From: DATFQE01 sp963738205
GTDB lineage: Bacteria > Actinomycetota > Thermoleophilia > Gaiellales > Gaiellaceae
Direction of reading: 5' to 3'
DNA length: 64,000 nt
NCBI GenBank assembly: GCA_963738205.1
Contig: CAVTVQ010000007.1
Span: forward strand, 620,001 to 684,000
Shown here: piece by piece, positions 41,147 to 50,112 of the stretch
Position numbering within the stretch: the stretch's first letter is position 1
How the letters are laid out: each line of letters starts with the position of its first letter
Program-made: the position numbers and the translations under genes
Notes under the pieces: model-generated
What the model was told of the DNA's origin: nothing
Databases searched by the model: none
Seen by the model: only the letters and a program-made list of their open reading frames with translations

Positions 41147-44100
41147 CTGGACGTACGGATCTCGCTGACCGAGCAGCTCGCCGTCGAAGCGAACGGCGCG
41201 ACGCTCGGCGAGCAGCGCTTCCCCGGTCGGCAGGGGCGGATCGTGTTCGCGTACCTCGCGGCGCAGAAGGGGCAGGCCGTTCCCCGGCACGAGCTCGCGG
41301 AGGTGCTCTGGGGCGACGAGCCGCCAGCGACCTGGGAGAAGGCGCTGCGGGTGCTGATGACGAAGCTGCGCGCGCTGCTCGAGGAATGCGGCATCGACGG
41401 CTCGACTGCGCTCACGAGCGCGTTCGGCTGCTACAAGCTCACGCTGCCCGAGGGCGCCTGGATCGACGTCGATGCCGCCGAGGAGGCGGTGGAGCTCGCG
41501 GAGACGGCACTTACAGCGGGCGACCTGGCCGAGGTGCGCTCGCAGGCGACGCAGGCCGCCGCGCTCGCGCGGCGAAGCTTCCTGCCCGGCGAAGACGCAT
41601 CATGGGTGGAGCAGCGGCGGCGCGAGCTGCGCGAGGTGCTGGTGCGTGCGCTCGAGTGCCTGCGCGACGCGGCCTTCGCCGCGGGGGAAGTCGACGAAGC
41701 GGCCCGTCACGCGGAAGAGGTGATCGAGCTCGAGCCCTTCCGCGAGAGCGGGTACCGGCGGCTGATGCAGGCACACGCCGCCGGCGGCAACCCGGCCGAG
41801 GCGCTGCGCGTGTACGAGCGCTGCCGCAGGTTCCTCGCCGACGAGCTCGGCGCCTACCCGTCACCGGAGACAGAAGCCGCCTACGTCGAGATTCTCCGGT
41901 CCAAGCGTGTAGGTGCGAGACCCGTGACCGCCGGCGATATCGGCGCTCCTGCCCGCCGCCATGCGAGGGCGGCGCTACTCATCGGCGCCCTCGTGATTGC
42001 CGCTGCGGCGGCGGCCGGCGGCTTCCTGCTCATGCGTGAAGAGCGAGCCGGAGCGAGCCTCGTCGACATCGACGGCAACGCCGTCGCCGCACTCGATGTG
42101 GGCTCCGGTGGCACGAGACATGCCGTGGAAGTGCCGATGGCGCCGACGGCGATAGCGGCCGGCCACGGCTACATCTGGGCAGCGAGCGCCGATTCGAACA
42201 CGGTTGTGGTGCTCGATCCGAAGACGAACACTGTCCGCGACACGATCCCCGTCGAGAGCGCACCCGGCGGGATCGCGATCGGGGGCGCTTGGGCGTGGGT
42301 CACGAACAGCCTGACCGGAAGCGTCTCGCAGATCAGCCCACAGACGCTCTCCGTCGTCCAGACGATCCGCGTGGGCAACGGCCCGACGGGAATCGCCGCC
42401 GGAAACGGGCATGTGTGGGTCACGAACACGAGCGACCACACCGTCAGCAAACTCCGCGCGACAGACGGCAAGCGGGTTGCGACGTTCGCCGCCGGTCCCG
42501 ACCCGGGCGCCGTCGCGGTCGGAGAAGGTGCGATCTGGATCGCGAGCAAGCTGTCAGCGGTCCTCCTCAAGCTCAGCCCGGAAACCGGCGATGTCCTCGA
42601 CCGCATTCCCGTTGGCGAGGGACCCGCTGCGATCAGCATCGGCGCGGGCTCGGTATGGGTTGCGAACAGTCTCTCAGGGACGGTCTCGAGGGTGGACCCC
42701 CGCACGGGCGACGTGCGAGGAATCGTCGAGATCGGGCCGAGTGCCGACGCGGTGGCCACTGCGCGCGGACGCGTCTGGGTTGCCAGCGGGCTGGCGGGCA
42801 CGATCTCACGCATCGCCGGGCGCGACGCGCGGCTGAAGACGATTCGGACGGGCGGTCGTCCGACGGCACTCGCCGCACAGGAGGGCACCGTCTACGTCGG
42901 GCTCCGGACGAGCGGCGCCGCGCACACCGGCGGAACACTGAGGGTTCTTTTCTCCGATCGGGCGCCACACGAGATCGATCCGGCAACCGCGTACTCACCC
43001 GAGGGCTGGCAGACCCTCGTCCTGACGAACGACGGCCTGCTCGGCTGGAGGCGTGTAGGTGGGCAGGCGGGCACGGAGCTCGTCCCCGACCTCGCGGTCG
43101 CATTGCCGTCGGTCTCCGACGACCGACGTAGCTATACGTTTCAGCTGCGATCGGGCATCCGCTACTCGGACGGCCGACCGCTGAAGGCGAGCGACGTTCG
43201 TTTCTCGCTCGAGCGCGTCTACAGGCTCCGACCGACGCCCGAGCCGGCGGCAGTCGACTTCTACCGAGCGATCGAGGGCGCGAATCGCTGTGCGAAGCGA
43301 CCGTCGCGCTGCGACCTGTCGCGCGGCATCGTGACGGACGACGCGGCTGGAACGGTGACCTTCCGGCTCTCGGCGCCCGATCCCGAGTTCCTGTTCAAGC
43401 TCGCGCTGCCGTTCGCGTACGTCGTTCCGACAGGAACCTCGCTTCGCGAGGCCGTCGGGCGGCCCCTTCCCGCCACGGGCCCGTATCGGATCGTGAGCAC
43501 GTCCCGGGCCGGCTCGCTGAGGCTCGCCCGGAACCCAAGCTTCCGCGAATGGTCCAGTGCCGCGCAACCGGCCGGCTTTCCCGACGAGATCCTTTTCCGC
43601 GCGATCGAAAATACGGCGCAGCGACGACGCCTGGTTGCACGGGGCGGAGCCGACCACATGACGGCATCCGGTGAACCGCTCGCCGTTGCCCCGATCGATC
43701 GGCCGCGGCTTCACATCCGGCCGGTCCCCTCCACGTTCTATCTCATGATCGATACGACGCGGCCTCCGTTCGATCGCATCCGCGCACGCCGAGCGGTCAA
43801 CTTCGCAGTCGACCGGGACAGGGTCGTCCGGCTCGGCGGGAGTCCACGCACGGCGCGGGCGACCTGCCAGGTGTTGCCGCCGAACTTCCCGGGCTATCGA
43901 CCCTACTGCCCTTACACCGACCTAGCTGGTGCACGGCGGTCGACTGCCCCCAGCCTGGCCAGAGCCAAGGGGCTCGTGGCGGCATCGAGGACGGCGGGGA
44001 CCGAGGTCGCGCTCTGGTGGCACCGAAGCTTCGGCGAGCAGACCGGGCGATACCTCGAGCAGCAGCTCGAGTCGCTCGGCTATCGGGCACGTCTCCGCCT

Positions 44101-44485
44101 CTTCTCGGGCGATATCGGCAAGTACTTCGCGGCGATCGAGACGCCCGGAGCCTCGTGGAACCTTGCGGGCTCCGCGTGGATTGCCGATTACCCCGCGGCC
44201 TCGATCTTCATCAACCTGCTCGCGTGCTCGTCCCCGTTCAACTGGGGTCACTCCTGCGACAGAGCGATCGATGCCAGGATCCGCCGCGCGCTGCGCCTCC
44301 AGACGGAGAATCCAGTCAAGGCGAACGAGGCCTGGGCCGAGCTCGACCGCGATCTCACCGACAGGGCGGCGTGGGTCCCCCTCTACACGCCGTACAGCAC
44401 CGCCTTCGTCTCGAAGCGCGTCGGCAACTACCAGCACCACCCCCTGTGGGGCCCGCTATTCGGCCAACTCTGGCTCCGCGAGTAG
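41147..44485 (+). CDS. Transmembrane SARP-type regulator fused to beta-propeller and OppA-like binding domain
   Basis: About 1112 residues. Order: winged-helix DNA-binding domain (about 1-97, LDVRISLTEQLAVEANG to CYKLTLPEG), BTAD all-helical domain (about 105-255, AARHAEEVIELEPFRESGYRRLMQAHAAGGN, YERCRRFLADELG), one membrane span (about 275-296), a YVTN-type beta-propeller of five or six repeats (about 320-590, IWAASADSNTVVVLDPKTNTV, VWVTNSLTGSVSQI), and a complete family-5 solute-binding domain (about 595-1112, GGTLRVLFSD, LKASDVRFSLERV, NFAVDRDRVVRL). The topology implies DNA binding inside and ligand sensing outside, like CadC/ToxR. The family-typical N-terminus requires starting at CTG 41147, with GAGGAGGAG just upstream; no ATG/GTG/TTG exists between the stop at 41108 and GTG 41243. 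Confidence 0.88.
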   Translation: MDVRISLTEQLAVEANGATLGEQRFPGRQGRIVFAYLAAQKGQAVPRHELAEVLWGDEPPATWEKALRVLMTKLRALLEECGIDGSTALTSAFGCYKLTLPEGAWIDVDAAEEAVELAETALTAGDLAEVRSQATQAAALARRSFLPGEDASWVEQRRRELREVLVRALECLRDAAFAAGEVDEAARHAEEVIELEPFRESGYRRLMQAHAAGGNPAEALRVYERCRRFLADELGAYPSPETEAAYVEILRSKRVGARPVTAGDIGAPARRHARAALLIGALVIAAAAAAGGFLLMREERAGASLVDIDGNAVAALDVGSGGTRHAVEVPMAPTAIAAGHGYIWAASADSNTVVVLDPKTNTVRDTIPVESAPGGIAIGGAWAWVTNSLTGSVSQISPQTLSVVQTIRVGNGPTGIAAGNGHVWVTNTSDHTVSKLRATDGKRVATFAAGPDPGAVAVGEGAIWIASKLSAVLLKLSPETGDVLDRIPVGEGPAAISIGAGSVWVANSLSGTVSRVDPRTGDVRGIVEIGPSADAVATARGRVWVASGLAGTISRIAGRDARLKTIRTGGRPTALAAQEGTVYVGLRTSGAAHTGGTLRVLFSDRAPHEIDPATAYSPEGWQTLVLTNDGLLGWRRVGGQAGTELVPDLAVALPSVSDDRRSYTFQLRSGIRYSDGRPLKASDVRFSLERVYRLRPTPEPAAVDFYRAIEGANRCAKRPSRCDLSRGIVTDDAAGTVTFRLSAPDPEFLFKLALPFAYVVPTGTSLREAVGRPLPATGPYRIVSTSRAGSLRLARNPSFREWSSAAQPAGFPDEILFRAIENTAQRRRLVARGGADHMTASGEPLAVAPIDRPRLHIRPVPSTFYLMIDTTRPPFDRIRARRAVNFAVDRDRVVRLGGSPRTARATCQVLPPNFPGYRPYCPYTDLAGARRSTAPSLARAKGLVAASRTAGTEVALWWHRSFGEQTGRYLEQQLESLGYRARLRLFSGDIGKYFAAIETPGASWNLAGSAWIADYPAASIFINLLACSSPFNWGHSCDRAIDARIRRALRLQTENPVKANEAWAELDRDLTDRAAWVPLYTPYSTAFVSKRVGNYQHHPLWGPLFGQLWLRE

Positions 44486-45199
44486 CTCGCGAAGCCGCAG
44501 GCCGTTGGCGACGGCGAAGCCCTCCCGGTCGTTGTTGAAGTAGGCGTAGACGTCCGCCTCGCGACGCCACTCGTCGATTCGCTCCGCCCAGTCCTCGAGC
44601 TCCGACTCGGAGTAGTTGCCGCGGCGCCCGCGCGAGCCGTGGTGGAAGCGAACGAAGGTCCAGTCGGCCGTGAGCTCCAGCGCGCGGAAGGGGTATTTCG
44701 GGCTGTCAGGGATCACGAGCGCCGCGCCGTGCCCGCGGAGCAGCCCGTACACGTCGTCCGTGTACCAGCTCGGATGGCGGAACTCGAAACAGTGGCGGCC
44801 CTCTGGCAGGAGCTCGAGCACCGAGGCGAGCCGCTGCTCATCGCGCTTGAAGGTCGGAGGCAGCTGCCACAGGACCGGCCCGAGCTTCCCCGACTCCGTC
44901 AGGGGCTGGATTCGCTCGTCGAAGCTACGGAGCCCTTGGTCGAGATCCGTGAGCCGCTTGATGTGCGTGACGTACCGGCTCATCTTCACCGCGAAGACGA
45001 AGCCGTCAGGCGTCTGTTCGACCCAGCGCGCAACGGCGGCTCGGCTGGGTAGGCGGTAGAAGGTCGCGTTGACCTCGACGGTGTCGAAGAGCGTCGCGTA
45101 GTACTCGAGCCACCGCGAGGCGGGGCAGCCCTTGGGGTACACGCGCTCGCGCCAGTGCTTGTAGTTCCACCCCGAGCACCCGATGCGTACAGGCCTCAT
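44456..45199 (-). CDS. DUF72 family protein (TIM-barrel, YecE-like)
   Basis: 247 residues from ATG 45199; an upstream in-frame extension to 45337 is not family-like. DUF72 hallmarks: RIGCSGWNYKHWRERVYP at the start, YYATLFDTVEVNATFYRLPS, FVFAVKMSRYVTHIKRL, LGPVLWQLPPTFKRDEQRL, CFEFRHPSWY, FVRFHHGSRG and DVYAYFNNDREGFAVANGLRL. The family is widespread and uncharacterised, probably metal-binding. The last 30 bases overlap the convergent regulator gene. It is preceded by a 220-base structured intergenic region. Confidence 0.9.
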   Translation of the reverse strand: MRPVRIGCSGWNYKHWRERVYPKGCPASRWLEYYATLFDTVEVNATFYRLPSRAAVARWVEQTPDGFVFAVKMSRYVTHIKRLTDLDQGLRSFDERIQPLTESGKLGPVLWQLPPTFKRDEQRLASVLELLPEGRHCFEFRHPSWYTDDVYGLLRGHGAALVIPDSPKYPFRALELTADWTFVRFHHGSRGRRGNYSESELEDWAERIDEWRREADVYAYFNNDREGFAVANGLRLRELLAEPELAE

Positions 45200-45240
45200 C
45201 CGATCGTTGTCTCCGTTCGCCCTGTCGGACGAACGCACCG

Positions 45241-45297
45241 CGCCGCGAACGGCGGCAGCCTGGGTGACAACTCTTGAACCGCTTTCGTACCGAAAGC
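45241..45297. repeat. Two hairpins in the DUF72-IMPase intergenic region
   Basis: CGCCG/CGGCG around a CGAA loop (45241-45254) and the perfect GCTTTCG/CGAAAGC around TAC (45281-45297) lie upstream of the DUF72 gene. I considered a tRNA here and could not fold one. Role unknown, possibly in the DUF72 leader. Confidence 0.4.
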
Positions 45298-45374
45298 ACT
45301 CCAGCGCGGTCAACAGCTGCCGCCCAGATGGCCACAATCGCCGCGCTGCCTGGGAACCGCTGCCTTTCGAGCGA

Positions 45375-45395
45375 GGCAGGCTGCGTAACGATCGT
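45375..45395 (-). repeat. Short repeat, copy 1, 3' of the IMPase gene
   Basis: A 21-base block that recurs at 56898-56918 with one mismatch; the shared core is CTGCGTAACGATCGT. On the minus strand it lies 24 bases after the stop of the phosphatase gene. See copy 2. Confidence 0.5.
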
Positions 45396-45419
45396 GTGAC
45401 GAGTTCGTGCCGAGAAGCG

Positions 45420-46229
45420 CTAGGCGCTCAGCGCGGCGAAGAGCTTCGCGCAGACCTCCGGCGACGCGCCCGCGACGACGCGCGAGCGGCCTTCGAGGTC
45501 GAGCGGGGCAGCCTCGAACGGCGGCGCCTCCGGCAGGTCGATCGCCAGCCCGCACTCGCGGACGAGGAGCTGCGCCGCGGCGATGTCCACCGACCGAGCG
45601 CCCTTCAGCGAGCAGACGGCGTCGACCCGGCCGGCGGCGAGGTGGCAAAGCGAGATCGCCAGCGAGCCCATGATCCGCAGCCGTTCGGCCAGTCCGACGA
45701 ACGCACCGACGCGGTCGGCAACCAAAACGGTCTTCGTCGCCTCGAACGACAGGATCTCGATCTCGTCCTTCGGCAGCTCGGGCGGGATCGGCTCGCCGTT
45801 CAAGCGCGCGCCCTCGCCCCGTACAGCCGTCCACTCCTCGCCCGAGCCGAAGTCGTAGACGTAGCCGAAGGTGACGTCGCCGATCGTCGGGCCCTCCGCG
45901 ACCGCGACCGAGAGCGAGAAGAACGGGATCCCGCGCTTCGCGTTCACGGAGCCGTCGACCGGATCGAGCACGACCCAGCGCGAGTCGCCGTCGCCGAAGC
46001 GGCGCTCGCCGAGCTCCTCGGAGACGAGCGTGAAGGACTCACCGGCCGCGTGCAGCCGCTCGAGCCGCTCGACCACCTTGCGCTCGGCCGCGTCGTCGAT
46101 CGCCGTGGTGTCGTCGCCGCCGACCCCCGTACGCAGGATCGCCTCGCGGTCGGCCCGGGCAGGCAGGCCCGCGAAGACCTCGCGCAGGTCGGCGACCGCG
46201 CCGCGGCACTCCTCGAGCCAGTCGATCAC
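45420..46229 (-). CDS. Inositol-monophosphatase family protein
   Basis: 269 residues, ATG 46229, four-base overlap with the DUF1015 gene. The metal-binding motifs are EE (71-72, VSEELGE), DPVDGSVN (89-96; the usual DPIDGT has Val and Ser here) and the C-terminal ARSVDIAAAQLLVRECG, which replaces the usual WDxAAG. A lithium-sensitive-phosphatase fold is certain. The substrate could be inositol phosphate, fructose-1,6-bisphosphate or 3'-phosphoadenosine phosphate. Confidence 0.86.
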   Translation of the reverse strand: MIDWLEECRGAVADLREVFAGLPARADREAILRTGVGGDDTTAIDDAAERKVVERLERLHAAGESFTLVSEELGERRFGDGDSRWVVLDPVDGSVNAKRGIPFFSLSVAVAEGPTIGDVTFGYVYDFGSGEEWTAVRGEGARLNGEPIPPELPKDEIEILSFEATKTVLVADRVGAFVGLAERLRIMGSLAISLCHLAAGRVDAVCSLKGARSVDIAAAQLLVRECGLAIDLPEAPPFEAAPLDLEGRSRVVAGASPEVCAKLFAALSA

Positions 46230-47359
46230 ACTGGGTGGAAGAGCAGTCCGCTGAAGAGCTTGGGATAGAAGTACGTGCTCTTCTGAGGCATCGTCTCCCC
46301 CGCCCGTGCAACCGCTTCCACCTGCTCGATCGTGGGTGGGCGAAGGAGGAACGCCGCCTCGGCGCGTCCGGAGTCGACGAGCGCCACGGCCTCCTCTGTA
46401 CGCGGCGTGTACGTGACGTCCTCGAGGCCGAGCCGGTCGAGCGCGGCCGCATCGAGCGCACGCTCGCCCGGAGCTTCCACCAAAGAGGCGTCGCCGTCGC
46501 GGTAGAGCACGAACGCGGGATGGTCGTGGTCGACGCCGTCGAGAACGGCCAGCGCCTCCTCGGGCCCGCCCGGCATCGGCGTGATCCGGAAGCCGTTGTC
46601 GACGGCCGGCGCGCGGCCCACGACGCGGTGCGTGGGGAAGATCGTCAGGCCCTCGCCCTGCGTGTTCACGAGCACCGCCATCGTCCAGCCGCTCCGCTCG
46701 GTGCCCCGTTCCTCATGGAAGGCGAGCGCCGTCTCGTAGCGGTGATGGCCGTCGGCGATCACGAGCTGCTGGTCGGCCAGCGCCGCCCGAGCAGCCTCGA
46801 TCGCGTCGCGGTCGGTGATCCGCCAGAGCCGGTTGGTGGAGGGGCCGTCCTGCGCGGACAGCAGCGGCTCACCCTCGACGTAGGCCTCCAGCGCATGCCT
46901 GGCGCCGGCGCTCGGATCGTCGTAGAGGAGCATGATCGGCGAGAGGCTCGCGTTGGTCGCGCGCATCAGGTCGAGCTGCGTCGCCTTCGGCCCGGCGTGG
47001 GTGCGCTCGTGCGGTCGGACGATGCCGCTCTCGTAGGGCTCCAGGCCCAGCGAGACCATCACGCCCTGCCGCGTGCGCCGGAGGCCGTCAGGGCCCTCGT
47101 AGTCCTGCCGGAGCCACCACACCGCGTCCTCGTCCTCCCGCGTGAGGATGCCCTCCCGCTGCCATTCGTCGAAGAGGCGCGCGGCCTCCTCGGCCTCGTC
47201 CGGAAGGATCAAGCGGACGACGTTGTAGGGATTCGCCGCGAGGTACTCCTCGCGCAGCTCGGGCCCGATCACGTCGTAGGGAAGGGCGACGAGCGACCCC
47301 AATGGCCCTGCCTTCGCCTCGTCGTACCGGACCGCCCGAAACGGCTTCACCCGCGCCAC
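46226..47359 (-). CDS. DUF1015 family protein
   Basis: 377 residues, GTG or ATG near 47359 (MARVKPFRAVRYDEAKAG). It has the DUF1015 order: PFRAVRYD, LPYDVIGPELREEYLAANPYNVVRLILPD, RTRQGVMVSLGLEPYESGIVRPHERT, LSPIMLLYDDPS, IADGHHRYETALAF, and a C-terminal MPQKSTYFYPKLFSGLLFHPV. The family is uncharacterised, sometimes annotated as SerC-associated. It is translationally coupled to the phosphatase (ATGA), so the two may act together. Confidence 0.9.
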   Translation of the reverse strand: MARVKPFRAVRYDEAKAGPLGSLVALPYDVIGPELREEYLAANPYNVVRLILPDEAEEAARLFDEWQREGILTREDEDAVWWLRQDYEGPDGLRRTRQGVMVSLGLEPYESGIVRPHERTHAGPKATQLDLMRATNASLSPIMLLYDDPSAGARHALEAYVEGEPLLSAQDGPSTNRLWRITDRDAIEAARAALADQQLVIADGHHRYETALAFHEERGTERSGWTMAVLVNTQGEGLTIFPTHRVVGRAPAVDNGFRITPMPGGPEEALAVLDGVDHDHPAFVLYRDGDASLVEAPGERALDAAALDRLGLEDVTYTPRTEEAVALVDSGRAEAAFLLRPPTIEQVEAVARAGETMPQKSTYFYPKLFSGLLFHPV

Positions 47360-47403
47360 GCCGGCACGTTAGCCGACACGTCCTCCGACCCGCCTAGACT
47401 CGG

Positions 47404-48246
47404 GTGGTGAGCGCGATCGCGGAGCTCCAAGAGGACCGGGTCGTCGAGGGCGTCTATGCGGTCGCGAAGAAGGAGCGGCTGCGCACGCGCTCCGGCGGGC
47501 ACTACCTCGCGCTCGAGCTCGTCGACCCGAGCGGCCGCATCCAGGCCCGGGTCTGGAACGACGTCGAGCTCCTCGAGAAGCGCTTCTCCGAGGGCGACGC
47601 GGTGCGGGTCCTGGGCCGCGTCGACCGCTTTCGCGACAAGCTGCAGCTCGAGGTGCGGTCGATCGAGATCGTGGAGGACGCCGACCCGGCCGACCTCGCG
47701 CCCGCGATGCGGCGCGATGCGGACGAGCTGGACGGGTTCCTCGACTTCCTGGCCGGCGAGCTCGTACATCCCGGCCTGAGGGCCACGGCCGCCAGGTTCC
47801 TCGAGGACGGGGCCTTCCGCGAGCGGCTGCGCCGGCTGCCGGCCGCGCCCGGCCATCACCACGACTACGCCGGCGGGCTGCTCGAGCACACCGTCGGCGT
47901 CGCCACCCTGTGCCGCGAGGCCACTCAGCTCCACCCGCGCCTCCGCACGGATCTCGTCCTCGCGGCCGCGCTCGTCCACGATGCCGGCCGAACGCTGGAG
48001 TTGACACCAGGGCCGAGCTTCACGCAGACCGCCGAAGGACGGCTCTTGGGTCACGTGCACCTGGGCCTCCGCCTGATCGAGGAACGCTCGAGCGGCCTGG
48101 CCGACGACGCCAGGGCAGAGCTCCTGCACGCTGTCGCCGGCCACCACGACCTGCGCAGCGCCCGCACCGCCGAAGCCGCCGTGCTCTACCACGCGAACCA
48201 GCTCGACGCAGCAGCCGCGATCCGCCCGGTCCAGACCGCCGCGTAG
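47404..48246 (+). CDS. OB-fold plus HD-domain 3'-5' exoribonuclease, YhaM-like
   Basis: 280 residues, GTG 47404 (GTG 47407 also possible). Residues about 12-85 form a tRNA_anti-type OB fold (GGHYLALELVDPSGRIQARVWND, GDAVRVLGRVDRFRDKLQLEVRSIE). Residues about 155-260 form an HD domain with HHHDYAGGLLEHTVGVATL, the HD pair in ALVHDAGRT, GHVHLGLRLIEE and AVAGHHD. This OB-HD layout is that of YhaM/CBF1 exonucleases, though YhaM is about 314 residues. Divergent from DUF1015 across 44 bases. Confidence 0.85.
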   Translation: MVSAIAELQEDRVVEGVYAVAKKERLRTRSGGHYLALELVDPSGRIQARVWNDVELLEKRFSEGDAVRVLGRVDRFRDKLQLEVRSIEIVEDADPADLAPAMRRDADELDGFLDFLAGELVHPGLRATAARFLEDGAFRERLRRLPAAPGHHHDYAGGLLEHTVGVATLCREATQLHPRLRTDLVLAAALVHDAGRTLELTPGPSFTQTAEGRLLGHVHLGLRLIEERSSGLADDARAELLHAVAGHHDLRSARTAEAAVLYHANQLDAAAAIRPVQTAA

Positions 48247-48303
48247 GAGGGCTCGGTGGAGCGCCGCTCGACTCAGCGTCGTTTCGCCGGGTCCTCCTCC
48301 TAA

Positions 48304-49143
48304 ATGCTCGCCGCCGTCCTCGCGCTGGGGGCGAGCGTCGCCTGGGGCCTCGGCGACTTCCTCGGCGGCCTGAAGAGCCGGGCCCTGTCGCCGCTCGCCG
48401 TGATGGCCGTGGCGCAGCCGGTGGGCCTCGCCGCCGTCGCGATCGCGGCCGCGATCCACTGGGAGCCGTGGCCCGGGAACCGCGTGCTGTTGGCGGTCCC
48501 CGCTGCCGTACTGGGAACGTGTGGCTTGGTCGCGTTCTACCGGGGCATGGCGACAGGCTCGATCAGCCTCGTCGCGCCGATCGCGGCGACCGGCGCGTTG
48601 ATCCCCGTCGCCTTCGGCCTCGCGACCGGCGAGCGACCGAGCCCGTTTCAGCTCGCCGGGATCGTGCTCGCGGTCGGCGGCGCGGTCGTCACGTCGTACG
48701 AGCCGGGCGTCGGCTCCGAGCGGCCGCGGCTCGCGTCGGGGGTCGCGTGGGCCCTCGTCGCGGCGGTGGGCTTCGGCGGTTACTTCATTCCCATGCACGA
48801 AGCCGCGGAGGGCGACTTCCTGTGGGCGTCGCTCGTCTTCCGGCTGGCTTCGAACACGCTCGTGCTCGCCGCTGTCCTCACATTTCGTCCGCGCCTGACC
48901 CGCTCACCGCTGGCACTCGCGACGCTCGCCTGCATCGGTCTCGCCGACACCGGCGGCAACGTGCTGTTCGCCGCTGCATCCGCGCAGGATGCCCTCGTCA
49001 GCGTCGTGTCGGTGCTGGCCTCGCTCTACCCCGTCGTCACGGTCGCGCTCGCCCGCGTCTACTTGCGCGAGCAGGTCGGGCGTGTTCAGGAAGCCGGCGC
49101 GGCCGCCACCCTCGCCGGCGTCGTGCTCGTCTCGGCCGGCTAG
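48304..49143 (+). CDS. DMT-superfamily (EamA) transporter
   Basis: 279 residues, ATG 48304. About ten membrane spans arranged as two EamA repeats: ALGASVAWGLGDFLGGLKSR at the start, GMATGSISLVAPIAATGALIPVAFGLATGERPSPFQLAGIVLAVGGAVV at the end of repeat one, and SAQDALVSVVSVLASLYPVVTVALARVYLREQVGRVQEAGAAATLAGVVLVSAG at the end of repeat two. It is probably a metabolite exporter or uptake system; substrate unknown. It is 57 bases after the nuclease gene on the same strand. Confidence 0.87.
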   Translation: MLAAVLALGASVAWGLGDFLGGLKSRALSPLAVMAVAQPVGLAAVAIAAAIHWEPWPGNRVLLAVPAAVLGTCGLVAFYRGMATGSISLVAPIAATGALIPVAFGLATGERPSPFQLAGIVLAVGGAVVTSYEPGVGSERPRLASGVAWALVAAVGFGGYFIPMHEAAEGDFLWASLVFRLASNTLVLAAVLTFRPRLTRSPLALATLACIGLADTGGNVLFAAASAQDALVSVVSVLASLYPVVTVALARVYLREQVGRVQEAGAAATLAGVVLVSAG

Positions 49144-49149
49144 ACGGAC

Positions 49150-50112
49150 CTAGAAGTTTCGTCGCCAGAGCAGGAATCCCAGCGGAACGAACGCGCCGAG
49201 GAACAGGTAGGGAGCCAGCGAGGTGCGCGCGTCGTCCTCACCGAGCGGCGTCACCTTCCCCTCGCCGATGTACGTGCGGGCGGCGCCGATGGCCGCGTCG
49301 AGGTCGTCCTCCCCGAAGGCGCTACCGTTGACCGCCTGCGCGAGAGTGCGCACGGACTGGGCGCTCGCGGGATCGGGGCGGTACCGGTCCTCCGGCGTGC
49401 CGTCCCTGCGGAAGACCCGCTCGCCGGGCTGCCAGAAGCGCACGACGACGAGACCCGTGGACTTCGTCCGGAAGGCCGCCCTGATGCGGCGTGGGTTGTA
49501 GACGCGGCTCTCCCCGTCGGTCAGGTAGACGACGAGTCGCTTCGTTGCGCCGGGAGCGAAGAAGTTACGGGTCGGGATCGCCCGGAGCGCGTCGAAGGTG
49601 CTCGCGACCTTGTTCTCGCGCTGCAGCGGCGGCGGGCGGTCCACGCCCATCGTCCGGTCGACGGTCGCGTTGAACGCGGTCTTGTTGACGGTCGGGAGTA
49701 GGTGGGGGAGCGTCCGGTCGGTCAGGGAAGCGACGCCCATCGGGATCTCGGTGAGGCCGGCGCGAAAGCGGTGCGCGGCCGCCCGGGCACGCTCGAAGCG
49801 GCTCTCGCCGGTCGCGGACTCGGCGGCGAGCATCGACCGCGACGAGTCGAACACGACGTACACCTCCGCGTCGGCACGCGCGAACCTGTCCTCGGTCGTG
49901 TTGACGGCGGGCTGCGCCGCGCCGAGCCCGAGCAGGGCGGCAAGCACGACGAGGGCGACGGCCGCCAGAGGCTTGGAGGCACGCGGCTCGGGCAACCGGA
50001 GGGCGCGACGCACCTCGGCGACGCGGCGCTCCGTGAGGAACATCACTGCCAGCGGCACCACGACGAGCAACGCGACCAGGCCGGCGAGCGGTGTGAGGAG
50101 CGTGACGTCCAC
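49150..50112 (-). CDS. VWA-domain membrane protein, BatA-like
   Basis: 320 residues, GTG 50112. Two N-terminal spans (about 5-25 and 47-65), a von Willebrand A domain from about 80 (VYVVFDSSRSMLAAES, MIDAS DxSxS; later YLTDGESRVYNPR) and a C-terminal span (YLFLGAFVPLGFLLW). It resembles BatA/BatB of the aerotolerance-type clusters, which assemble with MoxR AAA ATPases. Last gene of a six-gene operon; its start directly abuts the previous stop. Confidence 0.83.
   Translation of the reverse strand: MDVTLLTPLAGLVALLVVVPLAVMFLTERRVAEVRRALRLPEPRASKPLAAVALVVLAALLGLGAAQPAVNTTEDRFARADAEVYVVFDSSRSMLAAESATGESRFERARAAAHRFRAGLTEIPMGVASLTDRTLPHLLPTVNKTAFNATVDRTMGVDRPPPLQRENKVASTFDALRAIPTRNFFAPGATKRLVVYLTDGESRVYNPRRIRAAFRTKSTGLVVVRFWQPGERVFRRDGTPEDRYRPDPASAQSVRTLAQAVNGSAFGEDDLDAAIGAARTYIGEGKVTPLGEDDARTSLAPYLFLGAFVPLGFLLWRRNF

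Noticed and set aside
45200..45419. Possible tRNA in the intergenic region (GGTTCAAG-like T-arm and a hairpin on the minus strand)
   Set aside because: No cloverleaf can be folded: the putative T-stem does not pair and no acceptor stem is present.
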